A stretch of DNA of 64,000 bases, taken from NCBI RefSeq assembly GCF_003001905.1, contig NZ_PVNE01000013.1, forward strand, positions 1 to 64,000. The letters are read 5' to 3'. The DNA comes from Planifilum fimeticola (GTDB lineage: Bacteria; Bacillota; Bacilli; Thermoactinomycetales; DSM-44946). The notes under the pieces were generated by a model that saw nothing but the letters and a program-made list of their open reading frames with translations, did no database searches and was not told the origin of the DNA. Below are positions 51,391-60,825 of the stretch, one piece after another (the stretch's first letter is position 1; every line of letters begins with the position of its first letter). Both the position numbers and the translations under genes were made by a program.

Positions 51391-51501
51391 TTTTTGCCGT
51401 CTCCATTTTTTCGGAACCTCGGAAAGCGGAGGCGGACAGGATTGGACCCGCCTCTTGTTGAAGGGAATAAAATCCCTCATATTCGAGGAGGAAAAGCAAC
51501 C

Positions 51502-52116
51502 ATGTATATACCCAAGCCCTTTGCGATGAACGATCGGGAAAGCATCGTCCGGTTCATCCGGGAAAACAGCTTCGGCATCCTGTTTTCCCAGGGAAACGGC
51601 AGGGCCGCCGCCACCCACCTTCCCTTTCTGTTCAAGGAAAGGGAAGGGCGGCTCGGAACCCTGTACGGTCACATGGCCCGGGCCAATCCCCAATGGAAAT
51701 CAATCGACCGCGAGGTGCTGGTCGTTTTCCCGGGCCCCCACGCCTACATCTCCCCCGCGTGGTACGGCGAAGAGAACACCGTTCCCACCTGGAATTACGT
51801 GGCCGTGCACGTGTACGGCACCTTCCGGATCATCGAAGATGAAGAAACGATGAAGAGACTGTTGCGGGAAACGATCCATTTCTATGAATCAGAGAGGGAA
51901 GATCCGTGGCAGACCGATCCGAACCGAGAATTCTTCAAAAACCTGATGAAAGCCACGGTCGGGTTTTGTATCGAAATCACCGAGATCCAGGGAAAATGGA
52001 AACTGAATCAAAATCATCCGATCGAACGGCGGAAGCGGGTGATCGAAGGTCTGAAGCGGGAGGACCGGTATGATTCCGGTCAAATCGCCCGGCTGATGGA
52101 AGACCAAATCAAATAG
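51502..52116 (+). CDS. paiB: FMN-binding regulator PaiB family
   Basis: 204 aa beginning MYIPKPFAMNDRESIVRFI, the invariant PaiB start. It is followed by ATHLPFLFKER, GHMARANPQWKS, PHAYISPAWY, VPTWNYVAVHVYG and a terminal KLNQNHP. In Bacillus, PaiB acts with PaiA in repressing sporulation and protease genes. The protein has an FMN-binding split-barrel, and its direct biochemical role is uncertain. No paiA is seen here. RBS GGAGGAA. Confidence 0.9.
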   Translation: MYIPKPFAMNDRESIVRFIRENSFGILFSQGNGRAAATHLPFLFKEREGRLGTLYGHMARANPQWKSIDREVLVVFPGPHAYISPAWYGEENTVPTWNYVAVHVYGTFRIIEDEETMKRLLRETIHFYESEREDPWQTDPNREFFKNLMKATVGFCIEITEIQGKWKLNQNHPIERRKRVIEGLKREDRYDSGQIARLMEDQIK

Positions 52117-52159
52117 CGCTCAGCCGATGTCCCAGTTTTCGCAGAAAGGGAGGATATCC

Positions 52160-52522
52160 TTGAAGTGGAAATGGATGCTTCTGGTCGCCGCCATCGCGAT
52201 CATCCTGTTCTTTTTCCTCTACATTTCCCCCGTCTTTTCCCTGTCCTTCAAGCCGTCGGAGGTCGATCCCGACTTTCCGATCCCGGCCCGCAGCGAAAGG
52301 GTGGAAAAACCTCAGGCGGACAAGGGATGGATCTTTTACGAAATCAGGCCCTCCCTCACCGGTAAGCAGTTTGACCGATATCTTCGGGAAATCGAAAAGT
52401 GGGGTTGGAAGGAACGGAAAGAGGAACAGATGGGGCGCGCGCATGTCTTCGAAAAGGACGGAAAGCGAATGATGGCGGTCTTGTATCCCGATCAAATCTC
52501 TCTCCTTCCGGCTTCAAAATAG
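52160..52522 (+). CDS. Membrane-anchored hypothetical protein
   Basis: 120 aa from a TTG start behind AGGGAGG. An N-terminal helix (MLLVAAIAIILFFFLYI) is followed by an extracytoplasmic domain of about 85 residues (RPSLTGKQFDRYLREIEKWGWKERKE). No family recognised. It follows paiB by 43 bp and is probably co-transcribed. Confidence 0.65.
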   Translation: MKWKWMLLVAAIAIILFFFLYISPVFSLSFKPSEVDPDFPIPARSERVEKPQADKGWIFYEIRPSLTGKQFDRYLREIEKWGWKERKEEQMGRAHVFEKDGKRMMAVLYPDQISLLPASK

Positions 52523-52533
52523 GGCATCCTGGG

Positions 52534-52563
52534 GAACCCGGTTTTCCTGCGGGAGCCGGGTTC
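52534..52563 (+). terminator. Terminator of the paiB operon
   Basis: GAACCCGG and CCGGGTTC arms separated by 14 nt lie just after the stop at 52522. The trailing T run is weak (TCCGCTTTG). Confidence 0.55.
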
Positions 52564-52744
52564 TCCGCTTTGTCGGATTTCGGCCTTCTCGCCCGACGTA
52601 TACCTGGTGAACACCCGGAGGATATGTGACGCAAATGTCTTTGCCATCGGGCGATAGGATCGCGGCCGGAGGGAGTGCCGCCGTTTCGCCCGCATCGCAA
52701 AGGGCACTCAGACACACCTCTCAGGGCATCCGAAAGGAGAGTGT

Positions 52745-54016
52745 TCATCGACCCTCCTCCACCTCAGATGGATATTCCAGCGGCTGCTTGGAAGGGGCTT
52801 GACACTCTCGTCGGGCGAACAGGGAAACGGTATACCAGGAGACGGCCCAACCGGCCCCAATCATCCATACCATTCCCCACGGTCCGAAGGTGACGGCTCC
52901 CATGACGGCGGACAACGGAAGAAAGCCGATCTGCTGAAGGACGAAAACGGCTTTTTGAAAGGCGCCCCGGACCTTAAAACCCGATTGCGCCCAGACGGCG
53001 AACATCCCGTTGAAGGAGCGCCACTCCCTCCAAACGGAACGCCCCCACAGGGAAAACAGAAAAGAAAACAAGATCCAGCATCCCCACCGCAGGACTGTCG
53101 GAGTCACCAGGAGGGCAACGGCACAAAACGCGACCAATTGGAAGTACGGAACCAGCTGCCGACCGCTTCGAAGGAACGATTTGATCACCGCCTCCGCCAC
53201 GATGCGGGAAGCGGTCCGCCTGCGAAAGAGAGGGGTTGAGCGGGGAAAAAGCCAGGGCCGTTTCATGACCCAAAATCTTTGATGCACCACACCCGACGTC
53301 TGCAACAGGAGAGCGGCCCACCTCATCCGCTGTGCCTGATCATAATCGATCTCCGTGAAAAGAACCCCTTTTTGACGGCTTCGCAGCCACGCCAGCAGGC
53401 TCCAGCATCCCGCGAGCACCGCCGCCCCCGCGTAAAATCCGAAGGGATGGCCGTCTTCTCCGATCCACATAAACGCAGCCCCGCCCAGGACAAGGGTGAA
53501 AACGGTCATCAGCCCCTTGCGCAGCATTCCATCCATCCCGGCCAAGAACCTCCGAACCAGAGCCAGACAAGCCTTGGCCTGCCAAAGGAAAAGCCCCATT
53601 CCAACGAATGAAAGGGAAGAATCGATCTCGTAACGGAGAAAGGGCGAAAGAAGACCCAGAAACAGACCGCTTTCCAGGGCGCGCTTTCCCCAACCGAACC
53701 AAAGGCCCGTGACGGTGTATGTTCTCATCCAGTCCGATCGCTGCATCAAAAAGAGCTGGTCCGCCGGCTCCAGATAAAGGCGAAAAGGACCGGACCAGGA
53801 AAACAGAAATGCGGCCGCCCACAGCAAAAGCGACGGAACCTCCGCCACCCATGCCGCTTCCCCCTTCCACCAGGCGATGTACCGCTCGGCAAGCAGGATC
53901 AGGCAGGGAATCACCAAATACAAGGCGACCGTCCAATCCACCACGGTGCTGAAGACGCGGCACTGAAACCGCAGATCGGCTCTCCACCTTTTAAAAAACC
54001 ATCGGCTCGGCGCCAC
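52745..54016 (-). CDS. ecsB: ABC transporter permease EcsB
   Basis: 423-aa polytopic membrane protein. It matches EcsB in length, in its position directly after the ATPase gene, and in segments such as LYLEPADQLFLMQRSDWMRTY and the Arg/Trp-rich cytoplasmic loops. EcsAB affects secretion, proteolysis (RasP activity) and competence in Bacillus. EcsC is absent. The start lies 12 bp after ecsA. Confidence 0.85.
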   Translation of the reverse strand: MAPSRWFFKRWRADLRFQCRVFSTVVDWTVALYLVIPCLILLAERYIAWWKGEAAWVAEVPSLLLWAAAFLFSWSGPFRLYLEPADQLFLMQRSDWMRTYTVTGLWFGWGKRALESGLFLGLLSPFLRYEIDSSLSFVGMGLFLWQAKACLALVRRFLAGMDGMLRKGLMTVFTLVLGGAAFMWIGEDGHPFGFYAGAAVLAGCWSLLAWLRSRQKGVLFTEIDYDQAQRMRWAALLLQTSGVVHQRFWVMKRPWLFPRSTPLFRRRTASRIVAEAVIKSFLRSGRQLVPYFQLVAFCAVALLVTPTVLRWGCWILFSFLFSLWGRSVWREWRSFNGMFAVWAQSGFKVRGAFQKAVFVLQQIGFLPLSAVMGAVTFGPWGMVWMIGAGWAVSWYTVSLFARRECQAPSKQPLEYPSEVEEGR

Positions 54017-54028
54017 GATCCACCCCCC

Positions 54029-54730
54029 TTAAGCCGAGGTGAACACATCGAAACAATCCATCAGCGACGCGTTTTCCCGTCCGATTTGCCGTCGGAGCCG
54101 CATCAGGCTCCCCCGGGCGACGCACCGTCCCTGATGGAGCAAGAGAAAGGAATCGCAGATTTTTTCCGCCGTGTCCAGAACGTGCGTGGACAGCAGGACG
54201 GCCGCCCCGCGCCTCCGCTCCTCCTCAAGCAGCTGAAGCAGCGTTTTTGTCGCCCTCGGATCCAAACCGATAAAGGGTTCGTCCACCACATAGAGGTCCG
54301 GTTGCAACAGGAAGCCCGTCACGAACATCAACTTCTGCTGCATTCCCTTGGAGAAGGCCCGGGGAAGATGGTGCATCTCCCCCCTCAGCTGAAACCGCTC
54401 CAAAAGCCCCAGAGCCCTCTCCTCAAAGGCCGCCCGCGGCATTCCCCAGACGGAAGCGGCCAGTTCGAGATGTTCCCACACGGTCAGATCCTCGTAAAAA
54501 ACCGGATGTTCGGGGATATAACCGTACCGGCAGGCCTCCCGCAGATGTACCCGGCCCACCACGTGCTTCAAAAAACCCAGGATGGCTTTGATGACGGTGC
54601 TCTTCCCGGCGCCGTTGGGCCCGATCAACCCCATCATCTCCCCGGCTCGCAGGGAGAACGACACATCCCGCAGAATCTCCCGGCCTCGGCTGTAACCCGC
54701 CCGTTCCAGTTTGACCTGCAAAATCTCCAT
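54029..54730 (-). CDS. ecsA: ABC transporter ATP-binding protein EcsA
   Basis: 233-aa ATPase: Walker A GPNGAGKST, signature-like FSKGMQQKL, Walker B DLYVVDEPFIGLD with the catalytic Glu, and the H-loop STHVLDTAE. The ATG at 54730 behind GGGCGGAA is preferred over the upstream frame opening at 54769. Partner of EcsB. Confidence 0.9.
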   Translation of the reverse strand: MEILQVKLERAGYSRGREILRDVSFSLRAGEMMGLIGPNGAGKSTVIKAILGFLKHVVGRVHLREACRYGYIPEHPVFYEDLTVWEHLELAASVWGMPRAAFEERALGLLERFQLRGEMHHLPRAFSKGMQQKLMFVTGFLLQPDLYVVDEPFIGLDPRATKTLLQLLEEERRRGAAVLLSTHVLDTAEKICDSFLLLHQGRCVARGSLMRLRRQIGRENASLMDCFDVFTSA

Positions 54731-55054
54731 TCCGTTCCGCCCTTTCCGCCTCTCTCCCGGTGAAAGCATCTTCTAACGAGTATTTCGTCGCCGAAGGGGG
54801 CAATCCTCTTCCGGTCGCCCGGAGGCGTTGCGGAGGAGCGTCCGTTGCTCCGGCGGGAGCAGGCTTTGCCGGGTGCGGGACCGTATCGCCGGACCATCGG
54901 CCCTCTACGCGGCATTTGAAAGGACAGCTGTCCGGATCGGGATTGGACAATCCTCAAGGCTTGCGAGCCGAAAGGCGATTTTCCGCCCCGGCGAAAAACC
55001 GCTCCCTCCCTATACAGTCTGAATCCGGGCGAAGGCGCCCGGATCCGCATTTAT
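54731..55054. other. Intergenic spacer with GC-rich hairpin
   Basis: No gene is supported in this spacer between yitJ (ending at 55055) and ecsA. A hairpin at 55023-55044 (ATCCGGGCG / CGCCCGGAT) directly follows the yitJ stop and may help terminate it, although it has no T run. Confidence 0.45.
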
Positions 55055-56917
55055 CTACTCTCCCACCACCGCATGCCTCCTGTCCCGCTCCCGGATGTGA
55101 CGGGTCAATTCGGCGGTCATCCGCCAGTGGAAGAAGGGGGTGATCAAATAGATACCCCGGAAGTGTTCCAGAGCCGCGTCCACCAGCTCCCGGGCGATGG
55201 CCACCCCTTCCCTGCGGCTCTCCTCCTTCCCACGGCACCGCCGCATTCGCTCCATGACCTCCGGAGCGATTTTGATTCCGGGCACCTCATTGTGCAAAAA
55301 GAGGGCGTTCCGAAACCCGGTGAGGGGCATGATGCCGATGAAGACGGGAATGCCGACATGCCGGGTCGCCTCATGGATCCGCCCGATGGTTTCGGGATCA
55401 TATACCGGCTGGGTCATGACGAAGTCGGCCCCGGCCTCCACCTTTTTCTCCAACCGGCGGACGGCGGCCTCCAGGTTGTGAACGTGGGGATTGAAGGCCG
55501 CCCCGACGACGAAGCGGGCCCGCTGCTTGAGGGGCTTTCCCGAGAAGGAGATCCCCTCGTTCAATTGCTTCACCATCCGGATCAGGTCGAAGGAGGAGAC
55601 ATCGTAGACGGAACTGGATCCCGGCAGATCGCCGATCCGCGTGGGATCCCCGGTCACCACCAGCACCTGGTCGATCCCCAGGGCCCACAGCCCCATCAGA
55701 TGGGACTGCTGGCCGATCAGGTTGCGGTCCCGGCAGGTGACGTGAACCAGGGGTTCGATGCCCCGGGATTTCAAGATGGCTCCGAGGGCCATGTTGCTCA
55801 TCCGGGCCGTCGCCATCGAGTTGTCCGCCAGGGTGATCACGTCGGCCCCGGCCTCCTTCAGCCGAGTGGCGCCGTGAAGAAAGCGGGCGATATCCAGATC
55901 CCGGGGAGGATCGTACTCGACGATCACCGTCCGTTCGGCCTCCACCTTTTCGGTGATGGCCGGTTCCTTCCGGGGCGGCTGTACCGCGAGGGGGACGGAA
56001 TCCCTTTCAAGGGAAGCGCCCTCCGGATTGATCCGCGGCAGGGGGGAAAGCCCTCTCAAAGCTTCCGCCATCGCCCGGATGTGCTGCGGCGTGGTCCCGC
56101 AACAGCCGCCGATCAGGCGGACGCCCTGCTCCCGGAGCCTCAGGGCGCTTTCCCGGAAATACTCCGGCGACGACTTGTACCGGTATTCGCCGTCGGTGAT
56201 CCCCAGCCGGCCGGCGTTGGGAAAGGCGGACAAGTACACGTCCTCCGGCACCGCCGCCTGCTCCAGGGAGCGAAGGCATTCCGCCGGTCCCAGCCGGCAA
56301 TTGAGCCCCACCCCGTCGACGCCGGCTTCCTGCAGCCGGCGAAAGGCCTCCGTCAGCGGGTAGCCGTCCCGGGTCCTTCCCACCTCGAGCAGGGCCAGTT
56401 GGGCGATGAGCGGAACCTCCGTCAGGGGGCGAATCACCTCCACCGCCAGCAGCAGCTCCTCCAGGTCCAAAAAGGTTTCCAGCAGAATGGCATCCGCACC
56501 GGCATGGAGCAGGGCCGTCGCTTGCTCTTCATACATGTCCCGGTATTCATCCCTGTCGTAGCGGGGCACCCGCCCCGCCAGGACCGAACCGATCGCTCCG
56601 GCCACGAAGGCTTCATTTCCCGCCGCCTCCCGGGCCAGACGGACGGCGGCGCGGTTGATCCGGGTCACCTTGCCTTCCAGTCCGTAACGGGTCAGCCGCT
56701 CCCGGTTGGCGCCGTAGGTGTTGGTCTCCAGGAGCCGGGCTCCCGCCTCGAAGTATGCCCGGTGCACTTCCAGGATCAGGTCCGGACGGGTGAGACACAG
56801 CTCTTCATAGCAGAGCCCGACCGGCACCCCCTGCTGGTACAAATAGGTGGCCATCGCCCCGTCCCCGACAATCAGGTTCTCTCGCAGGTGCTCCTTCAAA
56901 CATCGCTTTTCCCCCAC
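55055..56917 (-). CDS. yitJ: Bifunctional homocysteine S-methyltransferase / methylenetetrahydrofolate reductase
   Basis: 620 aa. The N-terminal homocysteine methyltransferase barrel (about 10-290) contains LNCRLGP and the zinc Cys pair in GGCCGTTPQHI. The C-terminal MTHFR barrel (about 320-605) includes EYDPPRD, VLVVTGDPTR and FVMTQPVYDPE. It makes methyl-THF and may use it or another donor for methionine synthesis, like Bacillus YitJ. It follows metH by 125 bp and is probably in the same S-box operon. Confidence 0.93.
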   Translation of the reverse strand: MGEKRCLKEHLRENLIVGDGAMATYLYQQGVPVGLCYEELCLTRPDLILEVHRAYFEAGARLLETNTYGANRERLTRYGLEGKVTRINRAAVRLAREAAGNEAFVAGAIGSVLAGRVPRYDRDEYRDMYEEQATALLHAGADAILLETFLDLEELLLAVEVIRPLTEVPLIAQLALLEVGRTRDGYPLTEAFRRLQEAGVDGVGLNCRLGPAECLRSLEQAAVPEDVYLSAFPNAGRLGITDGEYRYKSSPEYFRESALRLREQGVRLIGGCCGTTPQHIRAMAEALRGLSPLPRINPEGASLERDSVPLAVQPPRKEPAITEKVEAERTVIVEYDPPRDLDIARFLHGATRLKEAGADVITLADNSMATARMSNMALGAILKSRGIEPLVHVTCRDRNLIGQQSHLMGLWALGIDQVLVVTGDPTRIGDLPGSSSVYDVSSFDLIRMVKQLNEGISFSGKPLKQRARFVVGAAFNPHVHNLEAAVRRLEKKVEAGADFVMTQPVYDPETIGRIHEATRHVGIPVFIGIMPLTGFRNALFLHNEVPGIKIAPEVMERMRRCRGKEESRREGVAIARELVDAALEHFRGIYLITPFFHWRMTAELTRHIRERDRRHAVVGE

Positions 56918-57042
56918 CGGTCTCCCCCCTTGGTTCTCGTTTTTCTAAAGAGGCGGCCGCAGGGGCACGCCGCAACCGTTCGCCCGCAAGCGGGGGCGGT
57001 CGCGGAACGCCCCCGGCCGGTTTCGAAAAGCCGGTCCCTCCA

Positions 57043-60000
57043 TCACAGCACATTGAAATAGCGGGCCTCCGGATGCGAAAAAACCATCGCCGACACCGAC
57101 GCCTCTGGTTCCATCATGAACCCTTCCGTCAACCGGACGCCGATCGCCTCCGGCTCCATCAGCCGGAACAACTTCGCCTGATCCTCCAAATCGGGACAGG
57201 CGGGATAGCCGAAGGAGACCCGGATTCCCTGATACCGGGCGGCGAACCGCTGTTTCATCGTCATCTCCGGCGGATCCGGAAAGCCCCACCGCTCCCGCAT
57301 GATCTGGTGGAGCCGTTCGGCGAAGGCTTCCGCCAATTCCAAGGCCGCCGCCTGAAGCAGGTGGGACCGGAAGTAATCGCCGCGCTCCTTCCACCGTTCG
57401 GCCCGCTCCCGGATCCCCTCCCCCGCCGTCACCACCAGGAAGCCCACCGCATCCATCACCCCGGACCCGGCCGGGCGGAGAAAGTCGGACAGGCAGAGAT
57501 ACGGATCCTTTTTCTGCCGCGGGAACGAGAACCGCTCCAGCACCCGCCGCGGATCCCGGGGATCATAGATGAGGATGTCGTTCCCGTCCCCCTGGGCGGG
57601 AAAAAAGCGGTACATGCCCTGCGGCCGGATCCAGCCCTTTTCCTCCGCCTCCGCGAAGAAGGCGTCCACCTCCTCCTTCAGCCGGAGGGCTTTTCCGTCC
57701 CCCCGGGCGAGGAGCTCTTCCACATTGCCTCGAAGTCCCAGGTGCTTGCCCAGGAGCATCTGTTCGTTCACATAGGGACGGAGGTGGTCGACGGGAACCT
57801 CCCGCAAGATGTGCCGTTCGAAATCCGGCGGCTCGAACACCGGAGCGTCCCGCCGGACGGAAGAATGCCTTTCCGCGGTGAGAACGGCCGGACCGCCGTC
57901 GTTTCCTCCGGCGGCGCGCCTGGAGGTTCGCTCCCGTCTCCTCCGGAGTTCGCCTTCCACCTTCCGCCGCTCATCGCCGTCCATCAGCCGGTTGGCCAGC
58001 TCCAACCCCTGCATCGCGTCCTTGGCGTAGAGGACGATCCCGGAATACTCCGGGGCGATTTTCGTCTCCGTGAACTTGCGGGTGAGGGCGGCTCCGCCCA
58101 CCAGGATGGGCACCTCGATGCCCGCCGCCTTCAAATCCTGGGCCGTCACCACCATCTGCTGGGCCGACTTGACCAGGAGACCGGAGAGGCCGATGGCATC
58201 CGGCTCCTCCCGACGGCAGGCTTCGATCAACTGCTCGGGGGTCACCTTGATCCCGAGGTTGATCACCTCGTAACCATTGTTGGACAAGATGATGTCCACC
58301 AGATTTTTCCCGATGTCGTGGACATCCCCCTTCACCGTGGCCAGGAGGATTTTTCCCTTCATATGGGTGTCCGCCTTTTCCATGTGGGGCTCGAGGAAGG
58401 AAACGGCCGCCTTCATCACCTCGGCGCTCTGCAGCACCTCGGCGACGATCAATTGGTTGTCGTTGAAGAGGCGACCCACCTCGTCCATTCCCTTCATCAG
58501 AGGGCCGTTGATGATGTCCAGGGGATCGTACCGGCCAAGGGCCTCCTTCAGATCATCGAACAACCCGTCCTTGGATCCCTCCACCACGCAGCGGGCCAAC
58601 CGCTCCTCCAGGGGGAGGCGGACCGCCGGCTCCGCCTTCTCCTCCTCCTTCTTCTGTCGGTAGAATTGGGTGAATTCGCCTAAAACCGCCTCGTAGTTTT
58701 CCCGGGTTGTTTCGAAAAGGAGCCTCTCGGCGAGCCGAACTTCCTCCGGGGGAATCGACGCGTAGCGCTCCAGCCTCTCCGTGTTGACGATGGCGTAGTC
58801 CAGGCCCGCCTTCGTGGCGTGGTAGAGAAAGACGGCGTTCAGCACCTCCCGGCCGGCGGAGGGCAGGCCGAAGGAAACGTTGGAGATGCCCAGGACCGTG
58901 GCGGAGCGGGGGAAGGCCTCTTTGATCAGCCGGATGCCCTCCACCGTCTCCCGCGCGGAGCCGATATAGGCTTCGTCCCCGGTTCCTACCGGGAACACCA
59001 GGGGATCGAAGATGATGTCCTCGGGCGCCACCCCGTATTTCTCCGTCAACAATTCGTAAGAACGGCGGGCCACCGCCAGTTTCCGATCCCGATCGACGGC
59101 CATCCCCTCCTCGTCGATCGTCCCCACGACCACCGCCGCTCCATAAAGGCGGAGCAAGGGAACCACCGCGGCGAAGCGCTCTTCCCCTTCTTCCAAATTG
59201 ATCGAATTGATGATCGCTTTTCCCTGGGAATGGGTGAGGGCCCGTTCGACCACCGCCGGATCGGTGGAATCGATCATCAGGGGAACTTTCACCTTCTTCA
59301 CCGCATGTTCGAGAAACCGCTCCATGTCCTCCAGCTCATCCCGGTCCGGATCGGCCAGGCAGACGTCGATGATCTGGGCGCCGCCCTTCACCTGCCGGCG
59401 GGCGATCTCCGCCGCCTCCTCATACCGGCCGTCGGCGATCAGTTCCCGGAATTTGCGCGAACCGATCACGTTGGTCCGCTCGCCGACGAGGAGGGGGCGG
59501 TTGTCCTCTTCCAGGAAGACCGCCTCCACCCCCGAAACCGCCGGCGGATGGGACGAAATCGGCCGTCTGGGCCTCTTCCCCCGCAGGGCTTCCGCCAGGG
59601 CGCGGGTGTGCTCCGGCGTCGTCCCGCAGCAACCCCCGGCAATGTTGAGCCAGCCCGCGTCGGCAAAGGCGGCCAGTTTCGACGCAAGCGCCCGGGGCGT
59701 CTCGTGGTACCGCCCCTCTTCGTCCGGCAATCCCGCGTTGGGATAACAGCTGACCGCGCACCGGGCCAGCCCGGACAGGGTCCGGAGATGATCCCGCATG
59801 AATTCCGGTCCGGTGGCGCAGTTGAGGCCGACGGCCACCGGCTTCAGGTGCTCCACCGAGAGATAGAAGGCTTCGATGTTTTGACCGGCCAGCATCGTCC
59901 CCATCGGTTCGATCGTCCCGGAGATGATGAGGGGCACCTCCCGCCCCAGTTCCTCAAAGGCACGGCGAATTCCAATGCCCCCCGCCTTCACGTTGAGGGT

Positions 60001-60498
60001 ATCCTGGGCGGTCTCCAAAAGCAGCGCGTCCACGCCTCCCAGAAGCAGTCCCCGGGCCTGCTCCCGGTAAGCGTCGACCAACCCGTCGAAGGTGACGCCT
60101 CCGGTCAGGGAAAGGGTCTTCGTCGTCGGCCCCATCGCCCCCAGGACGAAGCGGGGCTGTTCCGGCGTCGACCACCGGCGGGCGGCGTTCACCGCCAGCT
60201 CGGCGGCTCTCCGGTTGATCTCCTCCGCCCGGTCCCCGAGTCCGTACTCCTCCAGCACGATCCGCGTCGCCCCGAAGGTGTTGGTCTCGATCAGATCCGC
60301 CCCGGCCGCCAGATAATCCTCGTGAATTCTTCGGATCAGGTCCGGCCGGGTCAAATTGAGCATTTCGTTGCATCCCTCCAGCGCCTCCCCGCCGAAATCC
60401 TCGGCGGAAAGTCCCGCCTGCTGAAGCATCGTTCCCATCGCGCCGTCCAGGATCAGGATTTTTTCCTCCATCCGTCGAACCAACGGGTGCTTCTCCAT
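57043..60498 (-). CDS. metH: Cobalamin-dependent methionine synthase
   Basis: About 1151 aa with all four MetH modules. The Hcy domain has DGAMGTML and zinc GGCCGTTPEHT. The pterin domain has LVGERTNVIGSRKF and INSINLEEGEERF. The B12 domain has GDVHDIGKNLV, where the His is the cobalt ligand. The C-terminal reactivation domain is QGMYRFFPAQ and EASVSAMVFSHPEARYF. It methylates homocysteine using methyl-THF and B12. The ATG at 60498 is chosen because AAAGG lies nine bases upstream; ATGs at 60504 and 60507 are alternatives. The S-box terminator is immediately in front. Confidence 0.95.
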   Translation of the reverse strand: MEKHPLVRRMEEKILILDGAMGTMLQQAGLSAEDFGGEALEGCNEMLNLTRPDLIRRIHEDYLAAGADLIETNTFGATRIVLEEYGLGDRAEEINRRAAELAVNAARRWSTPEQPRFVLGAMGPTTKTLSLTGGVTFDGLVDAYREQARGLLLGGVDALLLETAQDTLNVKAGGIGIRRAFEELGREVPLIISGTIEPMGTMLAGQNIEAFYLSVEHLKPVAVGLNCATGPEFMRDHLRTLSGLARCAVSCYPNAGLPDEEGRYHETPRALASKLAAFADAGWLNIAGGCCGTTPEHTRALAEALRGKRPRRPISSHPPAVSGVEAVFLEEDNRPLLVGERTNVIGSRKFRELIADGRYEEAAEIARRQVKGGAQIIDVCLADPDRDELEDMERFLEHAVKKVKVPLMIDSTDPAVVERALTHSQGKAIINSINLEEGEERFAAVVPLLRLYGAAVVVGTIDEEGMAVDRDRKLAVARRSYELLTEKYGVAPEDIIFDPLVFPVGTGDEAYIGSARETVEGIRLIKEAFPRSATVLGISNVSFGLPSAGREVLNAVFLYHATKAGLDYAIVNTERLERYASIPPEEVRLAERLLFETTRENYEAVLGEFTQFYRQKKEEEKAEPAVRLPLEERLARCVVEGSKDGLFDDLKEALGRYDPLDIINGPLMKGMDEVGRLFNDNQLIVAEVLQSAEVMKAAVSFLEPHMEKADTHMKGKILLATVKGDVHDIGKNLVDIILSNNGYEVINLGIKVTPEQLIEACRREEPDAIGLSGLLVKSAQQMVVTAQDLKAAGIEVPILVGGAALTRKFTETKIAPEYSGIVLYAKDAMQGLELANRLMDGDERRKVEGELRRRRERTSRRAAGGNDGGPAVLTAERHSSVRRDAPVFEPPDFERHILREVPVDHLRPYVNEQMLLGKHLGLRGNVEELLARGDGKALRLKEEVDAFFAEAEEKGWIRPQGMYRFFPAQGDGNDILIYDPRDPRRVLERFSFPRQKKDPYLCLSDFLRPAGSGVMDAVGFLVVTAGEGIRERAERWKERGDYFRSHLLQAAALELAEAFAERLHQIMRERWGFPDPPEMTMKQRFAARYQGIRVSFGYPACPDLEDQAKLFRLMEPEAIGVRLTEGFMMEPEASVSAMVFSHPEARYFNVL

Positions 60499-60514
60499 CG
60501 CCATCATCCTTTGT

Positions 60515-60550
60515 AAAAAAATAACCTTCCATCTCTGCGGATGAAAGGTT
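60515..60550 (-). terminator. Expression-platform terminator of the S-box riboswitch
   Basis: AACCTTTCAT and ATGGAAGGTT arms (one mismatch) are followed by ATTTTTTT on the minus strand, 16 bp before metH. It would form when SAM is bound. Confidence 0.88.
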
Positions 60551-60565
60551 GGGTGGGGTTCCAGA

Positions 60566-60676
60566 CTCTCATCTCTCAGAGATAGACTCTCTGCAGGAAT
60601 TGGCACCACACCGGAATCGCTTCCGATAGGTTGCCGGGCTTCATCGGGCCAGTCCCTCCGCCTCTCTTGATAAGAG
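60566..60676 (-). ncRNA. SAM-I (S-box) riboswitch
   Basis: Reading the minus strand: CTCTTATCAAGAG, GCGGAGGGACTGGCCCGATG, AAGCCCGGCAACC and GGTGCCAATTCC are the conserved S-box core. The P1 helix is CTCTTATC (60676-60669) with GATGAGAG (60573-60566). With the terminator that follows, it should switch off metH and probably yitJ when SAM is plentiful. Confidence 0.95.
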
Positions 60677-60761
60677 CGCTCTCACTATGAAATTGTCCGT
60701 TCCTTCGAGGGGCGCAACGCCCGCGGAATTCGTCCGCTTGCGCCCCACAGCTGTTTCTGTC

Positions 60762-60791
60762 ATGATACTTGATCCGGTGTCGGACTGTCAA
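60762..60791 (-). promoter_or_regulatory. Promoter of the metH operon
   Basis: Consensus TTGACA (60791-60786) and TATCAT (60767-60762) with 18 bp between, about 85 bp upstream of the riboswitch P1 stem. Confidence 0.7.
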
Positions 60792-60825
60792 TATCCACTC
60801 TGAAAGGGGCACCTTTCAGAAACCG

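Noticed and set aside
52514-52717. Minus-strand frame of 67 codons after ecsB (ILSPDGKDICVTYPPGVHQV)
   Set aside because: It overlaps the paiB-operon terminator, has no convincing ribosome binding site and no recognised homology.
54760-55143. Plus-strand frame in the spacer between ecsA and yitJ
   Set aside because: It extends antisense into yitJ, the composition is Arg/Pro/Gly-rich, and it has no ribosome binding site; likely chance in GC-rich DNA.
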